Source of the DNA: Niveispirillum irakense DSM 11586
Lineage (GTDB): Bacteria > Pseudomonadota > Alphaproteobacteria > Azospirillales > Azospirillaceae
Direction of reading: 5' to 3'
Assembly (NCBI RefSeq): GCF_000429645.1
Contig: NZ_AUCG01000022.1
Coordinates: 310,001-374,000 of the forward strand
DNA: 64,000 nt
Of this stretch, positions 17,529 through 26,574 are shown in pieces. The notes below the pieces were generated by a model, which was not told the origin of the DNA, did no database searches, and was given only the letters and a program-made list of their open reading frames with translations. Both the position numbers and the translations under genes were made by a program. Within the stretch, counting starts at the first letter, position 1, and each line of letters begins with the position of its first letter.

Positions 17529-19709
17529 TCACAGCCCCACCCGCAGGCTCAGCATCACATTGCGCGGATCGCCATACCAGTTGTTCCAGGCCGTGCTGCT
17601 GAGGGTTGCGAAATAGCGTTTGTCGAACAGGTTGTTGACGTTCAATCCCAATGACACATTTTCCAAAACCGTATAATCGGCGCGCAGGTTGACGGTGGCA
17701 TAGGCACCCTGGTTCAAGACCAGCGTACCGGATTTGGCATAAAAGCGGCTTTGCCAGTTGACACCCGCCCCAACACCCAGGCGCCTCTCCAGCACCGGCA
17801 GGTGGTAATGGCTCCATAGGCGCAACATGTGCTTTGGCGTGAAGCTGGAGAAAGCCTGCCCCTCGTTGCTGCTTGCCGCTCCCGTCGCGGTCCGGTCCCG
17901 CAAATATTCCGTTTCAGTGAAGGTGTATCCGGCCTGCAGGCTCCAGTCCGGCGTCAGCTTACCTTCGATACCGGTATCAAAACCCTGGCTGCGCACCTTG
18001 CCTTCGGCAACATAATAGCAGGTGGCCCCTGTGACGCAGGGATAGCTCGGATCCAATTGGGCCCGGTTATTCTGGATCACCCGGAACAGGGCTGCCGACG
18101 CGTTCAAGCGCCCCTGGAACCAATCGGCTTTCACGCCGGCCTCGTAGTTGGAACCGGTCATCGGGTCGATTACCCGACCGTCGGCGGTCAGGTAATTCTG
18201 CGGCGTGAAGATGGCGGCATAGGAGCCATACAGACTGAACGGCCCCCCCACCTTCCAGACCAGACCGCCATAAGGAGTGAATTCATTGTCGATCTTATAG
18301 TCGCCGGTCGGCACCAGTGGCCCGCCCACGTTCGCCTGCCGGTCAGTTTTCGTCCGCCATGAGCTAAGCCGCCCACCCAGGATCAGGTTCAAAGGGTCGG
18401 CCAGGCTGAACCGCAGCACGCCGTAACCACCATATTGGCGCGTGCCGGTATCCTGGCGACCGGCAAAGGTACGATCAGCCGGTGCCGGTGTTGTCACCGG
18501 ATTCTCCGCGAACAGGTTCAGCGGCTGCATCAGCCCCGGCAGGCTGTAGGAGATCTGGCTGGTATCGCCGTCCCAGTAATTCGCCCCCAGCACCAACTGG
18601 TGCCGGCGGCCCGCCAGGTTGAAGCCGCCGGAGACATAGCCATCCAGGTCGGTCTCCTCATTATCGAAATCATAGGCGCCGCCGTAAAGGATCGGCCCTG
18701 TTCCAGTCGCCTTGTTCACCGCGCCATAGGCCGAGGCATAATCCAGCAGACTGTCACCGGCGATATGGGAAAAAGCGACCTTCGCCTCCCAATCATCCCA
18801 GAACCGGTGTTTCAGTTCGACAAAGGCCTGGGTATTGTTCCATTCCCGCCGGGACCAGTCGGCATGGAGCCGACGGGACAGGGGAATGTCCAGGGGGGAG
18901 CCGTCACTATAAAGTGGGGTGCCCATGAAAGCGCCATCATCTTCGACATCCTGCTTTTTGATGGTGGCCGCCAGCACCGTATCCGGGCTCAGGCTCCATT
19001 CAAGCGTGCCATAGCCCAGATATTTGCGCCGATGGATGCCGTAATAAAAATCCCGCTCCTCCGCCACACCGACCAACCGGCCCCGCAGGCTGCCATCCGT
19101 CGTGATCAGCAAGCTGACATCCGCGTCGATGCGGCGATTGTCCCAACTCCCCAGCATCAGGCCGACCGTGGCGGCCAGTTCACGCGCCGGTCGCTTGCGC
19201 ACCAGATTGATGGTGCCGGACGGGTTGCCACTGCCCTGCATCAGGCCGGCTGCCCCGCGCAACACCTCCACGCTGTCATAAATCGCCATATCCTCCGTAT
19301 TCACCGCCTCGTTCCAGCCAGAGGTGGGGATACCGTCGAAATTCAACGTGTCGATGACAAAGCCACGCGCGTAATAGGCCGTGCGAAGCCGGGTTCCGGG
19401 CTGGACGGTAATCCCCGGCACATTGGCCATCACCTCATCCAGGTTGACCAGCGCCTGCTGATCCAGCCGGTCACGGTCAATGATGCTGATGGTTTGCGGC
19501 GTTTCCGACAGCGGCATGGGCAGCTTGGTGGCCACCGCGGCCCCCCGCGCGAAGGCCGCTGTCACCACAATCTCCTCCACCGTCTGGTTCTGCTCCGCAT
19601 CGTTTGCTTGCGGATCGGCTGCCAGCCCTGGTGATGCCATCACCAGACAAAGACAGGCGGCAAGCGACCAGCGGTTGGACTGAAACCGATATGGATGGCG
19701 GGAAAGCAT
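17529..19709 (-). CDS. TonB-dependent siderophore receptor
   Basis: A 726-residue outer-membrane receptor. The signal peptide ends near LVMASPGLAA, the TonB box is EEIVVTAAF, and the plug has SETPQTISIIDRDRLDQQ and SVEVLRGAAGLMQGSGNP, the form seen in FpvA, FptA and FhuE-like receptors for hydroxamate or phenolate siderophores. The barrel ends with VMLSLRVGL. A Fur-like site lies 19-33 bases upstream of the start, and a PchR-type AraC gene precedes it on the same strand. Downstream genes (cupin, RhtX/FptX-like permease) follow with almost no spacing, so uptake across both membranes is encoded in one unit. Confidence 0.92.
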   Translation of the reverse strand: MLSRHPYRFQSNRWSLAACLCLVMASPGLAADPQANDAEQNQTVEEIVVTAAFARGAAVATKLPMPLSETPQTISIIDRDRLDQQALVNLDEVMANVPGITVQPGTRLRTAYYARGFVIDTLNFDGIPTSGWNEAVNTEDMAIYDSVEVLRGAAGLMQGSGNPSGTINLVRKRPARELAATVGLMLGSWDNRRIDADVSLLITTDGSLRGRLVGVAEERDFYYGIHRRKYLGYGTLEWSLSPDTVLAATIKKQDVEDDGAFMGTPLYSDGSPLDIPLSRRLHADWSRREWNNTQAFVELKHRFWDDWEAKVAFSHIAGDSLLDYASAYGAVNKATGTGPILYGGAYDFDNEETDLDGYVSGGFNLAGRRHQLVLGANYWDGDTSQISYSLPGLMQPLNLFAENPVTTPAPADRTFAGRQDTGTRQYGGYGVLRFSLADPLNLILGGRLSSWRTKTDRQANVGGPLVPTGDYKIDNEFTPYGGLVWKVGGPFSLYGSYAAIFTPQNYLTADGRVIDPMTGSNYEAGVKADWFQGRLNASAALFRVIQNNRAQLDPSYPCVTGATCYYVAEGKVRSQGFDTGIEGKLTPDWSLQAGYTFTETEYLRDRTATGAASSNEGQAFSSFTPKHMLRLWSHYHLPVLERRLGVGAGVNWQSRFYAKSGTLVLNQGAYATVNLRADYTVLENVSLGLNVNNLFDKRYFATLSSTAWNNWYGDPRNVMLSLRVGL

Positions 19710-19727
19710 CGCGACAAACCCCTGATA

Positions 19728-19742
19728 TGCGAATGATTATCA
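19728..19742 (-). promoter_or_regulatory. Fur-box-like site (TGCGAATGATTATCA)
   Basis: This 7-1-7 repeat matches the Fur consensus at 12 of 14 positions. It lies 19 bases before the receptor start at 19709 and is identical to the site at 25106. The left half uses TGCGAAT instead of TGATAAT. Confidence 0.65.
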
Positions 19743-19806
19743 GGTGCTCGTATAGGCGGATGCATCGCCGCTGTCTTTGCGGCGGCGGGAGGAAGATTTG
19801 TGATTT

Positions 19807-20637
19807 TCAGCAGGCCTTCAGGCACAATCGGCCGGGGTTGAAGCCAAAATGACGGCGGAAGGCGTGGGTAAAATGGGCCAACGTGTAGCCCGCCGCGTCT
19901 GCCGCCTGTGTCACACTGGCCCCCTGTTCCAGCATGTTGCGCGCCGCCACCAGCCGGCGGTTACGGATATGTTCGGCGATGGTACAGCCGAACAATTGCC
20001 GGAACCCATCGGTCATCTTGCGCTGGTTCAGTGCTGCTAGCCGGGCTAGTTGCGCCAGATTATTCCCGGCCAATGGATTGGCATCCAACAACTCCCGCAA
20101 CTGCCGCAGCCGCTGCACCTCCGCCGGGCTCAGCAAACAGGGGGACGCAGAGGATCGCTGCCGATACAGCTTGTCCAGGGCCAGCCCGGCCAGTTCCAAC
20201 CCCTTTCCCGCAAGATAAAGCCGCCCGGCAATACCGGGGAGCGGCGGGAGCAACATCTGCCGGACCAGTGCTTCCATGGCGGGGGACGGGGCTGCGGACT
20301 TGTAATCCACGCCATCGCCCCGCAGCGGCATCAATACATCTTCCACCATGTCCGCATCCAGGTGCAGGGTCAGATAACGCAATGTCGGCTGGGTGGGAAA
20401 ATAATGGTCCAGGCGCCATTCCCCTCGCCCCAGGAACAGGCTGAGGCTTCTACCTGCGATCGACAAAGCACGACCATCCCCGAGATTCAAATCCAGCATC
20501 CCTTCCAGAAGGAAGGCCAATTTCAAGCCTGGCGGCACCGCTTCGCTATCCGTTGCACCTTCATCGGGCGTGAAGGTGCCAGCGGCAATTCGCATCTGCG
20601 GACTGACGGACATCGACCAGGGAGGAAGGCTGTTCAT
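19807..20637 (-). CDS. AraC-family transcriptional regulator (PchR-like)
   Basis: A 276-residue regulator with a cupin-like N-terminal sensory half (FLLEGMLDLNLGDGRALSIAG) and a C-terminal double helix-turn-helix from about residue 175 (LARLAALNQRKMTDGFRQLFG; AADAAGYTLAHFTHAFRRHFG). PchR-type proteins bind a ferric siderophore and activate the cognate receptor. It reads toward the receptor at 17529-19709, 97 bases away, so that operon is its probable target. A Fur-like site overlaps its promoter at 20657, consistent with iron repression of the regulator itself. Confidence 0.86.
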   Translation of the reverse strand: MNSLPPWSMSVSPQMRIAAGTFTPDEGATDSEAVPPGLKLAFLLEGMLDLNLGDGRALSIAGRSLSLFLGRGEWRLDHYFPTQPTLRYLTLHLDADMVEDVLMPLRGDGVDYKSAAPSPAMEALVRQMLLPPLPGIAGRLYLAGKGLELAGLALDKLYRQRSSASPCLLSPAEVQRLRQLRELLDANPLAGNNLAQLARLAALNQRKMTDGFRQLFGCTIAEHIRNRRLVAARNMLEQGASVTQAADAAGYTLAHFTHAFRRHFGFNPGRLCLKAC

Positions 20638-20656
20638 GATAGTGGCCGATAGCGAA

Positions 20657-20671
20657 TGACAATCATTATTA
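20657..20671 (-). promoter_or_regulatory. Fur-box-like site (TGACAATCATTATTA)
   Basis: Matches TGATAATnATTATCA at 12 of 14 positions and lies 20 bases before the AraC start at 20637. Confidence 0.6.
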
Positions 20672-20724
20672 TTTGATCATGATTCCAACACCAGTCAATT
20701 GCCATGCAGCGATAAGACGACCGT

Positions 20725-21987
20725 TCAAGACCCGGTCCCTCCGCTGGCGTGGGGGTGAATGAAAATGCGGTCACGGCTGAACCAGGCCAACAGAACAACC
20801 AAGCCCAGGCCGACAGCAAGGCCTGTCAGCATCCAGAGATAGCCAAGCCAATCCAGCAGGATACCGGCCATCAGAGGGGCCATTGTCCGGGCGGAGATGA
20901 ACAGGCTGGATTGCAAGCCATAATCAAGCGCCGCCAGAGACGGTCGCGCGTGGTTCATCATCAACCCGAACAACAGGCCGGCGCTGGCCCCCATGACCAA
21001 TGCCAGGGCGAGAGAAGCTGCCATCAACGCCCCGCTGCCGGGGAAAGCCGACACCACAACGGTCAACGTCACCATGGTCAGCAGGTTCAGCCCTGCGAAC
21101 AGTGGCAACGCTGTTCGGGGACCAATTACCCGGATGACAGGGCCCGCAACCATGCTGGCAATGGCGGCGATCAGGCCGCCAGCGACGCCGATGCTCCAGG
21201 CGATCTGTTCCTGTGCGAAGCCCTGATCCAGCATCAAGGGTTTCATGTAGATCCACGCAGCACCAATGGCCGGAAAATAAAACAGCAGCAGCAGCGCCCA
21301 GACCCGATGTTGGGCAATATGGAAGTAACCGATCCACTCCCGCAATCCGGCGCGAGTGACCTGTGTGCCGGGTGGGTCGCCCCCCTCCTCCTCACCCGGC
21401 GCAATCCAGCGCAGCAGAAGCAGGCTGGACAGGATGGCCCCCGCCATCAGCAGGAATGGCCACGCCCAGCCCAGCCGCGCCTGCAGCACCAGCATCAGCC
21501 CACCCCCCAGGATGGCAGCCAGGGAGGCGGCCCCAGACCGAATGGTGCCCGCCCGAATACGTTCCGGCGGCGGCAAAATGCGGATGGCCAGCGCATTCAC
21601 CGGAATATCAGCCCAGGTTCCCAGCAAGCTGGCCGCCATAGCCAGGGTAAACAGCACCGCATACGGGGTCCCGGAAAGATCCGTTGCCGCCAGCAACCCC
21701 AGCACCAGCACATATCCCACCCCCAGCACCAGGGCCCAGTTGCGATAGTTCAGCCGGCCCAGCCGCCAGCGATCCAAAGGTGTGGCGAGCAGGAATTTCA
21801 AGATGGCCGGCAATCCCGCCAGTTGCAGCAGCCCAATCTCCGTCCCGCTCCAGCCCTGCTGACGCATGACCAGCGGAAGACCAACGAACAGGTAGATAAT
21901 GGGGGCCGTCAGGACCAGATTGAACCAGCCGATGAGAAGTTGCTGCGGCCACCAGGAACGTGCTGCCGCCTCGTGGGGAAGGGTCAC
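20725..21987 (-). CDS. MFS permease, probable siderophore transporter
   Basis: A 420-residue protein with about 12 membrane segments. The GTG at 21987 is preferred: it overlaps the methyltransferase stop (GTGA) and has GGGGAGG five bases upstream; an ATG at 22011 would lie further inside that gene. After a polar leader (TLPHEAAARSWWPQQLLIGW) helices follow with TEIGLLQLAGLPAILKFL and PLDRWRLGRLNYRNW, like the RhtX/FptX and AmpG-type permeases. It closes a receptor-methyltransferase-permease operon. Import of ferric siderophore is likely; export of a methylated product is an alternative that sequence cannot exclude. Confidence 0.8.
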   Translation of the reverse strand: MTLPHEAAARSWWPQQLLIGWFNLVLTAPIIYLFVGLPLVMRQQGWSGTEIGLLQLAGLPAILKFLLATPLDRWRLGRLNYRNWALVLGVGYVLVLGLLAATDLSGTPYAVLFTLAMAASLLGTWADIPVNALAIRILPPPERIRAGTIRSGAASLAAILGGGLMLVLQARLGWAWPFLLMAGAILSSLLLLRWIAPGEEEGGDPPGTQVTRAGLREWIGYFHIAQHRVWALLLLFYFPAIGAAWIYMKPLMLDQGFAQEQIAWSIGVAGGLIAAIASMVAGPVIRVIGPRTALPLFAGLNLLTMVTLTVVVSAFPGSGALMAASLALALVMGASAGLLFGLMMNHARPSLAALDYGLQSSLFISARTMAPLMAGILLDWLGYLWMLTGLAVGLGLVVLLAWFSRDRIFIHPHASGGTGS

Positions 21988-23012
21988 GCGCACCTCCCCA
22001 CATGCAGCCACACCGGTGCCATGGGAAAATCGATCCGCCCCAGGGATTGGATTTCGTGCAGCCCCGCTGCCTTCATCATCGCGGCAACCGCCCCTGGACG
22101 GGGCAATGGGTTGCCGCGCAAGGCCACGGTGCCATAGAAGGGCAGCACCCGTGCCGCCACGCCTGGATCATCGGTCTGTTCGGCATGGGCCAACACCAGC
22201 AGGCCGCCGGCATTCAATGCATTCGCCGCCTTGCGCACAGCCTCCTGCGGATCGCGCAGAAAATGCAGCACAGCCGAACACCAGATAAGGTCGTAGCCAC
22301 CACCCGGCATGTCCGTGTTCAGATCGCACCCCAGAGCCTGGAGACGATCCGCCAGGCTAGCCTTGTCAATATTTTCCTGCGCCACCATAGCCGTTTCCGG
22401 CTGATCACACAGCACCCCCTGCCACCCGGTCAGGCGCTGCGCCAGGGCAATGCCGACATGACCGGGGCCGGCACCCAGATCAAGCAGACGCCCTGTCTGC
22501 GGCAGGGCCGGCAGCATCTCCAGAAGGCGCAGCACCGCCGGTACCGTGACGGCGCGCTGTTCCTGCCCGATCTGCTCGCGTGCCGCCTGGGCCCAACTGC
22601 CCTTTGGCGCCGCCTCGCCACGCATGTCGAACCCTTGACGCAGCAGCGTTTCCCATTGACCGGCGAAACGCGTCAGAAAACGGGCGCGATACAACCATGC
22701 CTGTGCGCAATTCTCTTCCGAAGCGGTGTGGAGATAGCGCAGGGCCAAGGGCGCGGTTCGGTAGTGCGGCGTCTCGGGCGCATCGGCCAGATGATGTCGC
22801 GTCAGCAGTTCCATGCTCCATAACAGGTCCAGCCAGAGACCGGTGGCTGTCGGGTCCAACTGGCACTGCCGGGCAACATGGTCGGCGGTGGCCGCTTGCT
22901 GCAACATGTCAAACAGACCGAGCGACAGCGCCTGTTCCAGCGCCTGAACCTGGAGAGGGGCGGCAGCGATGTTCCAGAAAGGTTGCAAAGGATGGGGGGT
23001 ATGGAAATTCAT
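21984..23012 (-). CDS. SAM-dependent methyltransferase (O-methyltransferase-like)
   Basis: A 342-residue class I methyltransferase. An N-terminal helical, winged-helix-like region (about residues 1-110, with ALSLGLFDMLQQAATADHVA) resembles the dimerisation domain of small-molecule O-methyltransferases. The SAM-binding motif I LLDLGAGPGHVG is at about 176-187, motif II VLCDQP near 202, and DLIWCSAVLHFLRDPQ near 240-255. It starts nine bases after the receptor stop and overlaps the permease start, so it is in the middle of an uptake operon. It may modify an imported siderophore or a self-made one; no other biosynthesis enzyme is nearby. The substrate is unknown. Confidence 0.8.
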   Translation of the reverse strand: MNFHTPHPLQPFWNIAAAPLQVQALEQALSLGLFDMLQQAATADHVARQCQLDPTATGLWLDLLWSMELLTRHHLADAPETPHYRTAPLALRYLHTASEENCAQAWLYRARFLTRFAGQWETLLRQGFDMRGEAAPKGSWAQAAREQIGQEQRAVTVPAVLRLLEMLPALPQTGRLLDLGAGPGHVGIALAQRLTGWQGVLCDQPETAMVAQENIDKASLADRLQALGCDLNTDMPGGGYDLIWCSAVLHFLRDPQEAVRKAANALNAGGLLVLAHAEQTDDPGVAARVLPFYGTVALRGNPLPRPGAVAAMMKAAGLHEIQSLGRIDFPMAPVWLHVGRCA

Positions 23013-23021
23013 GGTGTCACC

Positions 23022-25049
23022 TCACATCCGCCAGATCAGGCGCAAGCCCGCTTCGCGCGGCAGGCTATAGACCGTGACAAAGCCGTTCTGATACCCGACG
23101 GCATCATAGGTTTTTTCCGACAGATTGTTGATATATCCGGAGATTTCCCAGTCACCGATCCTATATCCCGCCACCATGTTAATCACATGGTAGCCGTTGC
23201 GGCGGTACTGGTTGGCGGCATCAAGATTGACTTTGCCGGCACCCACCATGCTGGCCTCTGCGTACCAACCCTCCGGGGCGTCATATCGCAGGCCGACATG
23301 GCCGGTCAGCGCCGGCACAAAGGGATTGGCATTGCCGGCATAATCCGCCGCACCATCGCGGAACCGGTCAAAGCGGGTGCGGTTCCAAGAGATGCCGGCC
23401 CTAAGCTGCCAGCCGTCGCCCAGTAGATAGTCAAGGTCCGCTTCCAGCCCTTTCGATGTCGCCGTGGCGGCACTGGTGATATACATGAAACCTGGCATGG
23501 GCATCTGCAGCACCTGCATATCCTTGATATCCATGATATAAGCCGCCGTTGCATAGCGCAGGCGCTTTCCCCAGGCCCAGCCTTTGAAGCCCGTTTCATA
23601 GGACCAGTTATCCTCCGGCTGGAAAGCCGCAAAGTTGGATGCGGCCGACAAGGCATTGAAACCACCGGACCGCACGCCCCGGCTGACGCTGGCATACCAT
23701 TGATGCTCGGCAGAGAATTGGTGATGCAGCGCCAGCTTGGGCGTCAGTTGGGTCCAGTCCCGGTCCTGGCTTGGGGCCCCTTTGGGCTCGATTTTCACGC
23801 GGGTCCGCTCCACCCGCGCACCGGCGGCAAGCGTCCAGCGATCAGACAGCGGTACGTTCCAATGGGTGAACAGGGCCATTGCCCGGCTGTCCAGATCGGC
23901 CCGCAGATCTTCCACCAGCATCATCCGCCGCCCGACATTGTGAAGATCATTGTCATGGCGATCCACATAGAGGCCCGCCAGCCAGTCCGCCGCCCCCAGC
24001 CTGTCCTCCAGCCGGAATTCCTGCGAAAGCGTGCGCAGGTCATGATCGCGGCGGATATGGGTGATATCCGCCGGCATGAAATCCGTATCCTGCTGGATAT
24101 CGTCGTTGAAATCGCTCCAGGCCGTGATGGACCGCAACCGAAGCCCATTATCGAACAGGTGCGAAGCGTTGAGCGACAGTGAATGGCCCTTGGACCGGTT
24201 CCAGCTATCCGTGCCCGACGCAACCTGTTCCCGCGGCGCCGTCGGGGGCCCCCACAAGGCCGCGCCGTCATCATAATCCTGGAAGGCATAGCGCAGAACC
24301 AGATCGGTGACGGCGCTGGGCGTCCAGCGCAGCCCGAATTTCAGGTTGCGCCTCTCCCGATCATCGGCTTTCCCGCCGGTATTGATATTGGAAATGAAAC
24401 CATCCTGCTTCAGCCAGGAGCCGGACAGGCTGGCATAAAGCCTGTCCTCGACCAGAGGCTGGCTGAGCGACAGGCGGGCGGCGCGCTTGTCCCGACTGCC
24501 CAGTTCAGCGGAGACGCTGGCGCGCGGTGTTTTATCCATCGGCAGGCTGTAAATGGCGATCACACCCGCTTCGGCATTGCGGCCATAGAGGGTGGATTGC
24601 GGGCCGCGCAAAATCTCGATGCGATCCACATCGATCATCGCATCCTCAAAGCCCTGCGCCGTATGCTGCGGTACACCATCGACCAGCAGCAGCGTGGAGG
24701 TGGAGAAGGCGTTAAAATTCGCTGTCAACCCACGCATGACCGGCGCGTTCAGGCCAGCCTGGCCGAATGGCTGGAATGACAGTCCCGGAACACGTCCCTC
24801 CAGCTTTTCCATACCGGTGATGTGGGATTGTTCCAGATCCTGCCCGGCGATGACCGCCACGCTGGCCGGAACATCCTCCAGCGGGCGGGCAATCTTGTCT
24901 GCCGTGACGATGATCGCTGGCAATCCGTCCGGGGCGTTCTCCACCTTGGTAACGTCGACAGCAATTTCAGCCATCACCGCCGTCGCCGGCAGAAGGCCGG
25001 GCAAGGCCAGCAGGATGGCGCGATGGACCGTACTGAGTGCGTGTTTCAT
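23022..25049 (-). CDS. TonB-dependent receptor (FyuA/pesticin-receptor-like)
   Basis: A 675-residue outer-membrane receptor. The ATG at 25049 begins MKHALSTVHRAILLALPGL, a good signal peptide ending near TAVMA; a TTG at 25079 adds only ten residues. TonB box PAIIVTADKI, plug motifs DVPASVAVIAGQDLEQ and RIEILRGPQSTLYGRNAEAG, and a final barrel strand AGLRLIWRM are visible. The plug form is that of FyuA and related receptors for phenolate or catecholate siderophores. It heads the receptor-methyltransferase-MFS operon, and a Fur-like site lies between it and the divergent AraC gene at 25211. Confidence 0.9.
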   Translation of the reverse strand: MKHALSTVHRAILLALPGLLPATAVMAEIAVDVTKVENAPDGLPAIIVTADKIARPLEDVPASVAVIAGQDLEQSHITGMEKLEGRVPGLSFQPFGQAGLNAPVMRGLTANFNAFSTSTLLLVDGVPQHTAQGFEDAMIDVDRIEILRGPQSTLYGRNAEAGVIAIYSLPMDKTPRASVSAELGSRDKRAARLSLSQPLVEDRLYASLSGSWLKQDGFISNINTGGKADDRERRNLKFGLRWTPSAVTDLVLRYAFQDYDDGAALWGPPTAPREQVASGTDSWNRSKGHSLSLNASHLFDNGLRLRSITAWSDFNDDIQQDTDFMPADITHIRRDHDLRTLSQEFRLEDRLGAADWLAGLYVDRHDNDLHNVGRRMMLVEDLRADLDSRAMALFTHWNVPLSDRWTLAAGARVERTRVKIEPKGAPSQDRDWTQLTPKLALHHQFSAEHQWYASVSRGVRSGGFNALSAASNFAAFQPEDNWSYETGFKGWAWGKRLRYATAAYIMDIKDMQVLQMPMPGFMYITSAATATSKGLEADLDYLLGDGWQLRAGISWNRTRFDRFRDGAADYAGNANPFVPALTGHVGLRYDAPEGWYAEASMVGAGKVNLDAANQYRRNGYHVINMVAGYRIGDWEISGYINNLSEKTYDAVGYQNGFVTVYSLPREAGLRLIWRM

Positions 25050-25105
25050 GTGCAGGCTCGACAGAAAAAGGAGGTGCAATCAGACGGACGATCATAAAGA
25101 TGAAT

Positions 25106-25120
25106 TGCGAATGATTATCA
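25106..25120. promoter_or_regulatory. Fur-box-like site in a divergent promoter (TGCGAATGATTATCA)
   Basis: Identical to the site at 19728 and placed between the receptor start (25049, minus) and the AraC start (25211, plus). One site could repress both directions. Flanking bases extend the symmetry slightly (ATTGCGAAT / ATTATCATT). Confidence 0.68.
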
Positions 25121-25210
25121 TTTGTTGTTTAGGTGATCCGGATTGTTTCTTTGGCATTCCGGAGCGCAGCAAGCGCGGCGACCGGGAAAGGCCAGAGCGA
25201 GGGGAAAGTC

Positions 25211-26155
25211 ATGGCCTATCATCTCGACAGCACGGATATCGGCGAACCGGTGCGCCTTGGCCGGGGTCTGTGGTGGCGCTCCCGATTGCCGGAACAGGCT
25301 GGCGACTGCGCCATCGACATGTGCCGGCTGGATGATAGTCTGGCCCTGGCCTATGCCCAATATCGTCCCCGGCATGATTTGCTGGAACGCAGCCGCATGG
25401 AACGGGAAAGCCGTTCGCTGACCATCACCCTGGGGCTGGAGGGACAGTCCAGCACCATCAGTCATGATGGCCAACGTTTCGATTTCATGGCCGGCCATAG
25501 CACCCTGGCCGCCTTCACAAGCGTTCGGGGGGAACGCCGCTTTCCGGCAAACCGCGCGATCCGCCAATTACGGCTGATCGCGGGTGAAGCACTGCTCTGC
25601 CGTTACCATCTGGACCATTTGCTCGACGATATTCGTGACGATCATTCCGCACGGCACGTCCATTTCGGCCTGCATAATGTCGCGACCCAAAGGCTGGCGC
25701 ATACACTGGTGCATCTGCATAGAAGCGATGCCAGTCTGCTTGATCTTCAGGTCGCGGCCTTGGGCCTGTTGGCCGAACAGACCCGGACTTTCCAACCAAA
25801 GGCGGTGACGATCGGCAAATTGCGGGAAGATGAGGAAGTACGCCTGTTTCATGCCCGCGACATCCTGATGCGCGACTATGCCAAACCCATAACCGTCGCG
25901 TGGCTATGCGCAACAGTCGGCATCAATGAATTCACGCTCAAGCAGGGATTCCGGAAGCTGTTCAATACCAGCCCCCATCGTTTGCTTACGGATATCCGTA
26001 TGCGGAAGGCGCATGAGTTGCTGGAGACGGGGCCCCATGTTTCCATTGTAGCCTATCAGGTTGGTTATCAGCATCTGTCCAGTTTCAGCGCCGCCTTTCA
26101 GCGTTACTATGGTTATCCACCGAAATCTGTGGCGGCCCCGCGCAAACAATCTTGA
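25211..26155 (+). CDS. AraC-family transcriptional regulator
   Basis: A 314-residue regulator. The ATG at 25211 has GAGGGGAAA just upstream; the longer frame from 25133 crosses the promoter region. The C-terminal helix-turn-helix domain starts near residue 215 (LCATVGINEFTLKQGFRKLFN, then AYQVGYQHLSSFSAAFQRYYG), as in PchR-type siderophore regulators. It is divergent from the receptor-methyltransferase-permease operon and shares its promoter region, so it likely activates that operon in response to the incoming siderophore. Its 3' end overlaps the convergent gene at 26113 by 43 bases. Confidence 0.86.
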   Translation: MAYHLDSTDIGEPVRLGRGLWWRSRLPEQAGDCAIDMCRLDDSLALAYAQYRPRHDLLERSRMERESRSLTITLGLEGQSSTISHDGQRFDFMAGHSTLAAFTSVRGERRFPANRAIRQLRLIAGEALLCRYHLDHLLDDIRDDHSARHVHFGLHNVATQRLAHTLVHLHRSDASLLDLQVAALGLLAEQTRTFQPKAVTIGKLREDEEVRLFHARDILMRDYAKPITVAWLCATVGINEFTLKQGFRKLFNTSPHRLLTDIRMRKAHELLETGPHVSIVAYQVGYQHLSSFSAAFQRYYGYPPKSVAAPRKQS

Positions 26156-26574
26156 ACCACCGTCGTTACACATTCCCACTGTCCGAATTCGGGAAAGTGG
26201 GAGCGCAGCCATTCCAGACCTTCCGGCAGCCCTGCCGCAATCAGGCCCGCTACGCCAAAGACCTTCTCCACACTCAACACCGCCATCCGCGCATAGGCGG
26301 ATGGCGGCACGATATTGACCATGGCGTCGACCTGTGCCCGGATGGCCTCCCCTGCCCCATCGCTGAGCCATTGCTTCGTCGCGCGGGCGACGCCGTCGGC
26401 CTGTTCCAGCGCCGCTTCATCCATGAAGACGCGCAACACCATGAAGCGCTGGCCGCGCGCGAACCAACGGTTCCATTCGGCCAGATGCGCCAGATGATCG
26501 TCAAGCGAGGCAGGTCCATGATAGACGGCGATGACCAAGGGCCAGACCGCCGTCTCTGTGCGGATGGGCAGCAT
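26113..26574 (-). CDS. uncharacterised 153-residue protein coupled to a TonB receptor
   Basis: I do not recognise the family. The protein is soluble in appearance, with no signal peptide or membrane segment. It is rich in Trp and Phe, with YHGPASLDDHLAHLAEWNRW near the N-terminus and FPEFGQWECVTTVVQDC near the C-terminus. Its ATG shares one base with the stop of the receptor upstream (TGATG), a strong sign of translational coupling and of a real gene. Its end overlaps the convergent AraC gene by 43 bases. A cytoplasmic accessory step after siderophore uptake is a guess from position. Codon use resembles its neighbours. Confidence 0.6.
   Translation of the reverse strand: MLPIRTETAVWPLVIAVYHGPASLDDHLAHLAEWNRWFARGQRFMVLRVFMDEAALEQADGVARATKQWLSDGAGEAIRAQVDAMVNIVPPSAYARMAVLSVEKVFGVAGLIAAGLPEGLEWLRSHFPEFGQWECVTTVVQDCLRGAATDFGG

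Noticed and set aside
19766-19784. Hairpin CGCCGC/GCGGCG between the AraC gene and the receptor
   Set aside because: A perfect six-pair stem, but with no T-run in the direction of transcription; short GC stems are frequent at this base composition.
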